A DNA stretch of 64,000 nucleotides, from positions 53,914 through 117,913 of the forward strand of contig JBEHYF010000001.1 in NCBI GenBank assembly GCA_048498315.1, given 5' to 3'. Position numbers and translations under genes: made by a program. This DNA is from Actinoallomurus sp048498315. Lineage in GTDB: Bacteria; Actinomycetota; Actinomycetes; Streptosporangiales; Streptosporangiaceae. Each line of letters begins with the position of its first letter. Position 1 is the first letter of the stretch. Shown here one piece after another: positions 40,831 through 49,100 of the stretch. The notes beneath the pieces are model-generated. The model ran no database searches, was not told the DNA's origin, and saw nothing but the letters and a program-made list of their open reading frames with translations.

Positions 40831-43338
40831 ATGCGCATCCCCCGCCGCCGTGCGGACCCGGCCACCCAGGCCGGGGCCGCCCCGCCGCCCGTCCCGTCGC
40901 GGCCGGGCGGCCCGGCGCTGGACGGGCACGCGGCTTCGGCGGGGAGGCCGCGAGCCGGCGCAGGCGTGCCGCCGCCCCCGCACGCGGGCGGGCCGCCGCA
41001 CGACCCGGTGGGGAAGCGATCACCGGAGCGGGAGCGCGTTCGCGGTGCCGGACCGGCGGGGAGCGCCGGGGCGGGTTCGCCGCCTGGAGACCCGCGCGCC
41101 GGTGCCTCCGCCGGCGCGCCGGCCGGGCCGTGTACGGCCGCGTCGCCGGGTCCTCGCGGGGAGCGGCCGACCGAGCCCGACGGCGCTCCCTCGGCGGATC
41201 GCCGGACCGCACCGCGAGGGATGCCGGCGATGGAGGCGTCCGCCGATCCATCGTCAGGCCGCCCGGACGGCGGGCCGGGCCGGCGGCTTTCCACCCGTGC
41301 GTCCGGACCGGCGGCGGACGACGGCCGGGCGTCCGCGCGGTCGGCGGGCGGGGCGGCCGATGCCCGAGCGGTGGCCCCGCCCGCCGAATCGCGAGCGGGT
41401 GCGGACGGCCCGCGCGACGGGCGGGACGGGAGCGCGGCGGCGTACGGCGGGCGGATGCCACGGCGGCACGTGGCGGTGGCGGCCGGGCTGGGGCTCGGGC
41501 TTGGGGCGCTGGCGCTCGGGCCGGCGCTGGCGCCGGGGTTCACGCTCGCCTACGACATGGTGTTCGTGCCGTACCCGGTGTTCACGCGGGCGACGTTCGG
41601 GCTGACCGGCATGCCGCCCCGGCAGGTGCCCAGCGACGCCGTCGTGACCGCGCTGTCGCACGTCGCGCCGGCGGACGTCGTGCAGAAGACGATCCTGCTG
41701 GGGATCTTCGTGCTCGCGTGCGTGTCGGCCGCCCGGCTGGTGCCGTCACGCCGGCTCACGCCGCGGCTGGTCGCGGGCGTCGTGTACGCCTGGAATCCGT
41801 TCGTCGCCGAGCGGCTGCTGCTCGGCCAGTGGGCGCTGCTGCTCGGCTACGCCGCGCTGCCCGCGGTCGCGGCGGCCGCCGCGCGCGGCGGTCCGGGCCG
41901 GCTGGCGTGCGCGCTGGTGCCCGCGGCCGTCGGCGGGTTCGCGGCGCTGGCGGTGTCCGTCCCGGTCGCGCTGCCGATGGCGGCGTGCCGGCGGGACGGC
42001 CGGCGCGGGGTGCGGACGGCCTGGACGGCGGCGATCGTGCTGGCCGCCGGCCTGCCCTGGCTGGTGCCCGGCCTGCTGCGCGCCGCGGCGATTCCCGGTG
42101 ACGCGGCCGGGGTGTCCGCGTTCGCCGCCAGGGCGGACACCCCGTTCGGCGCGCTGGGCAGTCTGCTGCTGCTCGGTGGCGCCTGGAACGCCGAGACGGT
42201 GCCCTCCGGCTACGGATCCCCGGCCACGGTCGTGCCCTGGTTGTGCGTCGTGGCGCTCGCGCTGGCGGCGTACGCCTCCGGCGGCCGGCGGATTCCGGGG
42301 CTGGGCGTCGCGGCCGGCACCGGGTTCGCGCTGGCCGCGCTGGGCGTGGTGGCGGGCGGGTCGCTGGGCGCGGCGGTGCGGGCATGCCCGTTCCTCGCGG
42401 TGCTGCGGGACGGCCAGCAGTACGTCGCGCCGCTGGCGGTGGTCGTCGCCGTCGGCGCGGGCCTGGCGGCGGACCGCCTCGCCTCGGCCGCGGCCGGGCC
42501 CGGCTGGACCGCGGGCCGGTTCGCCTCGGCCGGGCAACGACTCGGCTGGGCCGCGGTCCGGTCCGCCCGGCCGGGGGCCGGGCCTGCCCAGGCAGGCGGC
42601 GGGCCGGGCGGCGCGGAGGACAAGCCCGCCCTGGCGGAGCACGGGGTCGGCCGGCCGGAGACCGGACGTGACCTGGTGGAGGGCGGTCGCAACCCGGCGA
42701 GCCAGGGCGCGGGCGAGGGCGGCTGCGGGCGGGCGGACGACGGGCAGGGCACGATGGCCGGCGGCCGTCGGCGGGTGACGGGCGGCCGCGGCTCCGTGGA
42801 GGACGGGCGCGGTGGGGCGGTGTACGCGGTGCCGGCGCTGCTGGTGCCGCTCGCGCTGCTTCCGGGACTGGCGTGGGGCGCCGCCGGGCGGCTGGGCGCC
42901 GTGCGGTACCCGGCGGACTGGGCGCGGGCGCGCGCCGTCGTCGCCGCCGATCCGGGTGACGTGCTCGTGCTGCCCTGGGAGGCGTACCGGTCGTACCCGT
43001 GGAACGGCGGGCGGCGGGTGCTGGACCCGCTGCCCCGGTTCCTGCCCGTGCGCGTCATCCTCAACGACTCGGTGCGGGTGGCGACCCGAGGCGGCGGGAC
43101 GATCCGGATGACGGCCGAGGATCCCCGTGCCCGCGCCCTCGACCCGCTGGCGCGCTCGGGCGCGCCGCTGACCGGGGCGCTGCGCGCCCGCGGCGTGCGG
43201 TACGTGGCGATCGACGTGCCGGAATCGCCGGAGGCGGCGGGATGGGAGGCGCGGCTGGCCGGGGTCGAGCGGGTCGTGTCCGGGCCGGACCTCATCCTGT
43301 ACCGCGTGCCGCGTACGGGCCGCCTTGCAGGCCGGTGA
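40831..43338 (+). CDS. Polytopic membrane protein, GT-C-like, with low-complexity extension and insert
   Basis: An 835-residue frame. Residues 209 onward form a multi-span membrane protein (LAYDMVFVPYPVFTRATFGL, VYAWNPFVAERLLLGQWALL) whose layout resembles GT-C-type glycosyltransferases, and it lies upstream of GT2, GT4 and AftD-like genes. Residues 1-208 are Pro/Ala/Gly/Arg-rich with no motif. ATG 41455 (MPRRHVAVAAG) is an alternative start that would drop them. A second low-complexity stretch (about 548-663) separates the last spans. The end (ALRARGVRYVAIDVPESPEA) resembles the tail region of AftD-like proteins. The function is inferred from its neighbours. Confidence 0.7.
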   Translation: MRIPRRRADPATQAGAAPPPVPSRPGGPALDGHAASAGRPRAGAGVPPPPHAGGPPHDPVGKRSPERERVRGAGPAGSAGAGSPPGDPRAGASAGAPAGPCTAASPGPRGERPTEPDGAPSADRRTAPRGMPAMEASADPSSGRPDGGPGRRLSTRASGPAADDGRASARSAGGAADARAVAPPAESRAGADGPRDGRDGSAAAYGGRMPRRHVAVAAGLGLGLGALALGPALAPGFTLAYDMVFVPYPVFTRATFGLTGMPPRQVPSDAVVTALSHVAPADVVQKTILLGIFVLACVSAARLVPSRRLTPRLVAGVVYAWNPFVAERLLLGQWALLLGYAALPAVAAAAARGGPGRLACALVPAAVGGFAALAVSVPVALPMAACRRDGRRGVRTAWTAAIVLAAGLPWLVPGLLRAAAIPGDAAGVSAFAARADTPFGALGSLLLLGGAWNAETVPSGYGSPATVVPWLCVVALALAAYASGGRRIPGLGVAAGTGFALAALGVVAGGSLGAAVRACPFLAVLRDGQQYVAPLAVVVAVGAGLAADRLASAAAGPGWTAGRFASAGQRLGWAAVRSARPGAGPAQAGGGPGGAEDKPALAEHGVGRPETGRDLVEGGRNPASQGAGEGGCGRADDGQGTMAGGRRRVTGGRGSVEDGRGGAVYAVPALLVPLALLPGLAWGAAGRLGAVRYPADWARARAVVAADPGDVLVLPWEAYRSYPWNGGRRVLDPLPRFLPVRVILNDSVRVATRGGGTIRMTAEDPRARALDPLARSGAPLTGALRARGVRYVAIDVPESPEAAGWEARLAGVERVVSGPDLILYRVPRTGRLAGR

Positions 43339-43452
43339 CGGCACGCAACTGCCGGTGTGTATTGCGTGCTTTATTGCATTTGGTGGTTTTCTCTGGCCAA
43401 TTCTGCTACCCGGAAGTAGCCTCAGCCCACGATCTTTCCCCAAGGAGCCGAG

Positions 43453-43584
43453 ATGCGGATCGTCGTCGCCACGCTCGCCGGAATCGCGGTGGCCCTCCTG
43501 ACCTCCTTCGGCATCGTGCGGGTCGTCACGACGTCCCAGCAGGACCAGGTCACCCAGCCGCTGTACAACTACGGCACGCGGTGA
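43453..43584 (+). CDS. 43-residue membrane peptide heading the glycosylation operon
   Basis: A short gene with a good ribosome site (AAGGAG, 5 bases before the ATG). It encodes one hydrophobic span (IVVATLAGIAVALLTSFGIV) and a polar tail ending QPLYNYGTR. It stops three bases before the GTG of the GT2 gene, so it is the first gene of that operon. Comparable small proteins precede homologous GT clusters in Streptomyces as I recall. It could be a small subunit or stabiliser of the membrane glycosyltransferases. The AT-richer 110 bases upstream probably hold the promoter. Confidence 0.75.
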   Translation: MRIVVATLAGIAVALLTSFGIVRVVTTSQQDQVTQPLYNYGTR

Positions 43585-43587
43585 GCC

Positions 43588-44403
43588 GTGCCGCCCCGGG
43601 AGTGCCCGCCCCCTGAGGCGCTGCTGGAGGTCGTCGTCCCGGCGCGCAACGAGGCCGGGCGCCTCGCCCGCGGCCTGGCGACCCTGTCGGAGAAGCTGGC
43701 CGCACTGCCGATGCGGGCGGCCGTCATCGTCGTCGACAGCGCCAGCACGGACGCCACGGCCGATATCGCCCGCGGCTGGTCCGGCCCGGTGCCGGTACGG
43801 CTGCTGCGCTGCGCCCGCCCCGGCAAGGGCAGGGCGGTGCGCACCGGGCTGCTCGCCACGATGGCACCGTACGTCGGCTTCTGCGACGCCGACATGGCCA
43901 CCGACCTGTCCGCCCTGGACGACGCGCTCGCCCTGCTCGCCGAGGGCCACAAGGTCGTCGTCGGCTCCCGGCGGCACGCCGCCTCCGTCGTCGAGATCTA
44001 CAGCGAGCCGCTGCGCCGCGTCGGCGCCCTCGCCTTCAACCGGATGGCGCGCAGCCTGGCCGGCGGTGTCGCCGACACGCAGTGCGGGTTCAAGTTCTTC
44101 GCCGGCCCGCTCGCCCGCGCCGCCGCAGCCGAGCTGCGCACGCCCGGCTTCGCCTTCGACGTCGAGCTGCTCATGCACTGCCGCCGCCGCGGCGCCGACA
44201 TCATCGAGATCCCGGTGGTCTGGCGGGACGTGGCCGGCTCGACCTTCTCGGTGCGCCGCCACAGCGCGGCCTGCCTGCTCGAGCTGCTCCGGATCCAGCT
44301 CGCCGCGCGGCACGCCGGGCGCCGGGCTCCGGTCGTCGAGGACCTGCCCGCCGCGGTCGGCCCGCGGGTGATCCCGATCGCCGACGAGCTGACCGCGGGA
44401 TGA
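43588..44403 (+). CDS. Family-2 glycosyltransferase (polyprenyl-phosphate sugar synthase-like)
   Basis: A 271-residue GT-A enzyme similar to dolichyl/polyprenyl-phosphate mannosyl- or glucosyltransferases. Motifs: VVVPARNEAGRLARGL (nucleotide-sugar binding), VDSASTDAT, RPGKGRAVRTGL, and the metal-binding CDADMATDLS. It lacks C-terminal membrane spans, so it is peripheral to the membrane. It probably makes the lipid-linked sugar donor used by the GT-C-type proteins encoded beside it. The GTG start follows the 43-residue peptide by three bases, and its stop overlaps the ATG of the GT4 gene. Confidence 0.88.
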   Translation: MPPRECPPPEALLEVVVPARNEAGRLARGLATLSEKLAALPMRAAVIVVDSASTDATADIARGWSGPVPVRLLRCARPGKGRAVRTGLLATMAPYVGFCDADMATDLSALDDALALLAEGHKVVVGSRRHAASVVEIYSEPLRRVGALAFNRMARSLAGGVADTQCGFKFFAGPLARAAAAELRTPGFAFDVELLMHCRRRGADIIEIPVVWRDVAGSTFSVRRHSAACLLELLRIQLAARHAGRRAPVVEDLPAAVGPRVIPIADELTAG

Positions 44404-46109
44404 CGGGGGCTGCGGCCGATCCGCCCGAGCCGGGCCGGAGTGATCCCCTCGGGCCGGGCCGGCACCTTGCGGCCAGGCCGGGCGGGGGCGAGTGGTCCGA
44501 GCAGGGCCGGGGCGGCCCGTCGGAGGCGCGGCGGATCGCGATCGTCAACTGGCGGGACCCCTGGCATCCGGCCGCCGGCGGCGCCGAGCGGTACGCCTGG
44601 GAGCTGGCCCGCCGGTTCGCCGCCGGCGGCGCCGAGGTCTGCTTCGTCGCCGGCCGGGCGCACGGGCAGACCCGCCGCGACCGGGTCGAGGGCGTCGAGC
44701 TGGTCCGGTTCGGCGGACGCTTCACCGTGTACCCGCTGGTGCTGGCGTGGATGCTGGCGCACCGGCGCTCGTTCGACGCCGTGCTCGACTGCCAGAACGG
44801 CATCCCGTTCTTCACCCCGTGGGTGCTGCCGCGCCGTGTGCCGGTACTGTGCGTGGTCCACCATGTGCACGACGACCAGTTCGGGATGTACTTCCCCGGG
44901 TGGCTGGCCCGGTTCGGTCGTTTCCTGGAGGGGCCGGTCGCCCGCCGCGCGTACCGCCGCCACGCCTGTGTGGCGGTCTCCCCGTCGACGGTGAGGGCGA
45001 TGCGCGAGCGGCTGGCCTGGACAGGCCCGATCTACGTCGTCCCCAACGGCGTCACCCCTCCGGAAACACCCGGCGATGCGCCACTGCCCGGAGCGACCCG
45101 AGACAGGACGCGGAACGGGACGGCACCGGAGGGGACGGAGCCGGAAGGGACCACACGGGACAGGTCGATGCCGGAGGAGATGGCGCGAGGCGGTCGTACG
45201 TCGGACGGGACGGCGCCGGACGGGGCGAGGCCGGACGGGACGAAGTTCGACGGGGCCAGGCCGGAGAAGGCGACGCGGGAAGGCGGTACGTCGGACGGGA
45301 CGGCACCGGGCGGAGAGCGATCGCACCCGGCCGCACCAGGCGGGGCCGCCGAGCTGGTGTGCGTGAGCAGGCTGGTGCCGCACAAGCGCGTCGTGGAACT
45401 TCTCGACGTGGCCGAACGCCTCCGCGTGCGGGTGCACGTCATCGGGCGCGGCCCGGAGGGGGCGGCGCTGCGCGCGCAGATCGACCGTCGCGGCCTGGCC
45501 GGGCTGGTCGTACCGCACGGGTACCTGCCGGAGGCGGACAAGAACGCGCTGGTCGCCGGCGCGCGGCTGCACCTTTGCGCCTCGCGCGGCGAGGGCTGGG
45601 GGCTCAGCGTCACCGAGGCCGCCGCCCTCGGCGTACCCACCGTCGCCTACGACGTGGACGGGCTGCGCGATGCGGTCCTCGACGGCGTCACCGGCTGGCT
45701 GGCCCGCGACGGCGAGCATCTCGCCGACGTCGTCGAGCGCGCGCTGAAGGAACTGGCCGACCCGGCGCGCCGGCGCGACGTCGCCGCCGCCTGCCGCGCG
45801 TGGGCGGCCGAGTTCGGCTGGGCGCGCAGCGCCGGACGCATGGCCGCCCTGCTCGACGCGTCGGTCCGGCGCGGCGGTTCGGGAAGGCCGGAAGGCGCGG
45901 CGCTGCCGGACGCGGTGGTGGTCCGGTACGGGGACGTCGAGCGGGTCGTCGAGGGTCCCGTGCGCGACGAGACACTTGCCCGTCTCGGCGCCGCCCGGAT
46001 CGACGACGCCGCCCATCTCGCCGTCGCCGGGATCGACGCCACCCGGATCAAGATGAGGCCCGCGACCGAACTGGAGCGGCTGCTGGGCCGGACCGGCCGA
46101 TGGACGTGA
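44400..46109 (+). CDS. Family-4 glycosyltransferase with a repeat-derived insert
   Basis: A 569-residue GT-B glycosyltransferase. The N-terminal domain shows IAIVNWRDPWHPAAGGAERY and VVHHVHDDQFGMYFPG. The C-terminal domain shows LVCVSRLVPHKRVVELLDVA and the donor-site EX7E region (CASRGEGWGLSVTEAAALG). Between VVPNGV and LVCVSRL, normally adjacent, lies a 95-residue Gly/Thr/Asp/Arg/Pro insert (about 222-317, nt 45,061-45,348) built of degenerate SDGTAPDGARPDG-like units. The last 70 residues have no match I recognise. It overlaps the GT2 gene by four bases and the AftD-like gene by ten. Confidence 0.88.
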   Translation: MTGAAADPPEPGRSDPLGPGRHLAARPGGGEWSEQGRGGPSEARRIAIVNWRDPWHPAAGGAERYAWELARRFAAGGAEVCFVAGRAHGQTRRDRVEGVELVRFGGRFTVYPLVLAWMLAHRRSFDAVLDCQNGIPFFTPWVLPRRVPVLCVVHHVHDDQFGMYFPGWLARFGRFLEGPVARRAYRRHACVAVSPSTVRAMRERLAWTGPIYVVPNGVTPPETPGDAPLPGATRDRTRNGTAPEGTEPEGTTRDRSMPEEMARGGRTSDGTAPDGARPDGTKFDGARPEKATREGGTSDGTAPGGERSHPAAPGGAAELVCVSRLVPHKRVVELLDVAERLRVRVHVIGRGPEGAALRAQIDRRGLAGLVVPHGYLPEADKNALVAGARLHLCASRGEGWGLSVTEAAALGVPTVAYDVDGLRDAVLDGVTGWLARDGEHLADVVERALKELADPARRRDVAAACRAWAAEFGWARSAGRMAALLDASVRRGGSGRPEGAALPDAVVVRYGDVERVVEGPVRDETLARLGAARIDDAAHLAVAGIDATRIKMRPATELERLLGRTGRWT

Positions 46110-49100
46110 TCACGCGGCCGCCCGGCGTCCCCGTGCGGCCCGCGGAGTCGCGCGCCGCGGCGGGCGGCGAGCCGGACGGCATCGACGCCCGGCTCCGCGA
46201 GCGGCTGCGGACCCTGCTGTGCTGCCTGTGCCTCGTGCTGCTCGCGACCGCGACGCGGCCCGGCCGCATCATCGGCGACACCAAGATCGACATGGCGTTG
46301 AACCCGGCCGGCTTCCTCGGCCGGGCCCTGCACCTGTGGGACGCCGAGCAGTTCGGCCAGTTGCAGAACCAGGCGGGCGGCTACCTGTTCCCCATGGGGC
46401 CGTTCTACCTGCTCGGCCACCTCGCCGGCGTCCCGCCCTGGATCACCCAGCGCGCCTGGCTCGCGCTGCTGCTGTGCACGGCGTTCCTCGGCGCGAACCG
46501 GCTGGCCGGCCGGCTCGGCATCGGCACGCCGCACGCCCGCCGGGCCGGCGCGTTCGTCTTCGCGCTGAGCCCGTACGGGCTGGCCGCCCTGGGCATCAAC
46601 TCCTCGGAATACCTGCCGCAGGCGATGATCCCGTGGATGGTGCTGCCGCTGGTCGGTGCCGCGCGCGGCGGCCCGCGGGTGCGCGCGGCGGCGCGTTCGG
46701 GCCTGGCCGTGGCGTGCTGCGGCGGCATCAACGGCGCCGCGGCGATCGCGGCGCTCGCCGTGCCCGCGCTGTTCGTGGTCACCCGGCCGTGGGGGCGGCG
46801 CGCGACGGGGCGGCGTAGCGCGGTGCGCGTGCGCATCCTCGCCTGGTGGGGGACCGCGGTCGTGTTCGCCACCGCGTGGTGGTCGGTCCCGCTCCTGCTG
46901 CTGGACCGGTACGCGTACTCGTGGCTGCCCTACACCGAGCACGCGGCGACGACGACGGCCACGACCGGCCCGGACGCCGTGCTGCGCGGTGCCCAGCGCT
47001 GGACGGACTACCTGTTCGTCGACGGGCACGCGTGGTGGCCGCTCGGCAACGCCCTCGCGACGCACACCCTGCCGATCCTGTGCACCGGCGCGATCGCCGC
47101 GCTGGGCCTGGCCGGCCTGCTGCGCGCCCGGCTGCCGGAGCGGGCGTTCCTCGTCGTCACACTGCTCACCGGCCTGACGATCATGGTGGCCGGGCACGCC
47201 GGGCCGTTTGCGCCCGCCGTGCGCGATGTGATCGACGGCCCGCTGGCGCCGTTCCGGAACCTGTACAAGTTCGACGGCCTGGTCCGGCTGCCGCTCGCGT
47301 TCGGCGTCGCGCACCTGCTGTCGGGCCTGCCGGACGGCGCGGCGGCGACCCGCGCGTCCGGCCTGCGGGAACGGGCGCGGTGGTGGCCGGCCGTCGCCGC
47401 GGCCGCCGCGCTGGCCGGGGTGGCGCTGTCCGCGCTGTCCATGGGGCTGTCCGCGGCCGGCGACTTCGCGCAGGTCCCCGACTACTGGCGTGCGGCGTCC
47501 GCGTGGCTGAACGCGCGGGCCGGCGAGCAGGGCGTGCTGGAGGTTCCGGGTGCGCGGTTCGGCGAGTACACGTGGGGCCGCCCGATGGACGACATCGCCC
47601 AGCCACTGCTGCGGGTGCGCTGGGCGGCGCGGGAGCTCGTCCCGGCCGGCTCGGCGGGATTCACGCGGCTCCTCGACGCGATCGACCAGCGGATCAGCAG
47701 CGGGTACGGCTCCGCCGGGCTTGCCGAGGTGCTGGGCCGGATGGGGATCCGTTACATCCTCGTCCGTAACGACCTGCGCCGCGACGACCTGCGCGGCGCC
47801 TGGCCCGCCCGCGTGCACGAGGCCCTGGACGGCTCCCGGGGCCTGAAGCTCGCGGCCTGGTTCGGCCACGTGCCCGCCGGCTCCGACCGGCCGGACGACG
47901 CCGCCACCGCGTTCGACCAGCCGTACCCGCCGGTGGAGATCTACGAGGTGGAGGGCGCGGCCGACGCCGTCGACGTGATCGGCGCGGACGACGCGCTGCG
48001 GCTGTACGGCTCGCCGGAGGCGCTGCTGACCATGGCCGACGACGGCCTGCTGCGCGGGCGGACCGTCCTGTTCGGCGACGACGGGCCGGGCACTCCCGCC
48101 CAGACCGTCGTCGCCGACTCGCTCCGCCGGGTCGACCGCGACTTCGGCGAGATCCGCGGGCAGTCCCCGGCCACCATGACGGCCACGGACGAGCCGCACG
48201 TCCCCGGGCAGAAGCGGGACATCCTCGAACCCGGCTGGGACCGCTACTCCACGGTCGCCGAGTACGCGGGCATCAAGAACGTGACCGCATCCAGCTCCGC
48301 TGCGGACATCGCCGCCGTCGCCGGCCTCGACCAGCCCGGCGGGCAGCCGTACGCCGCCGTGGACGGCAACCAGTGGACGAGCTGGGAGACCGGGGGCTTG
48401 CGCGGGCCGGTCGGCCAGTGGCTGCGGGTCGACTTCGACCGGCCGATCACGCCGCACGACCTCACGGTGACGTTCGTCGAGGAGCCGTGGCTCGGGCCGC
48501 CCCCCGAGCGCGTCTCCGTCGAGACGGAGTCGGGGCGGGTCGAGCAGCGGGTCGCCCGCACCTCCGATCCGCAGCCGGTGGGCGTGCCCACCGGGCCGAC
48601 CCGCTGGCTGCGCCTCCGCATCGACGCGCTCGCCTCCCGCCCGGCCGTGCCGGCCGCCGCCCGGGTCGCCGTGTCGGAGCTGCGCGTCGACGGCGTGCGG
48701 GCGGTGCGCGACTACCGCCTGCCGGCCGTGCCCGGTGGCGGCGCGGTGGTGATGGCCCGCGCGCCCGGCACGATGGACCCGTGCATGAAGGGCACCGTGC
48801 GGTGGGTCTGCTCGCCGGAGCTCGAACGCCAGGACGAGGAGCCGTACTCCTTCGACCGGCGGTTCTCCATGGCGGCGTCCGGCGCCGCCGCGCTGTACGG
48901 GACGGCGACGCTCACCGACCCCGACAGGATCGAGCGGTACACCACCACGGGCCGGCTGGTGATCCGGGCCAGCTCGACGCTGACCCGCGGCGCGGCCGAC
49001 GTGCCGCGCTCGGCCTTCGACGCGAACGCCAAGACCACGTGGATGCCCGCGTCCGCGGACCGCGCGCCGTGGCTGTCGCTGTCGTGGCACAAGAAGATCC

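Noticed and set aside
36057..41543. Minus-strand open frame of more than 1,800 codons opposite the two acyl-CoA dehydrogenase genes
   Set aside because: It is an artefact of high third-position GC. The plus-strand frames carry intact dehydrogenase motifs, while this frame has no domain and His/Arg/Leu/Ala-biased composition.
44492..46099. 536-codon N-terminal extension in frame with the AftD-like protein
   Set aside because: It overlaps the whole GT4 gene in another frame, is Arg/Gly-rich, and the membrane protein starts naturally at 46100.
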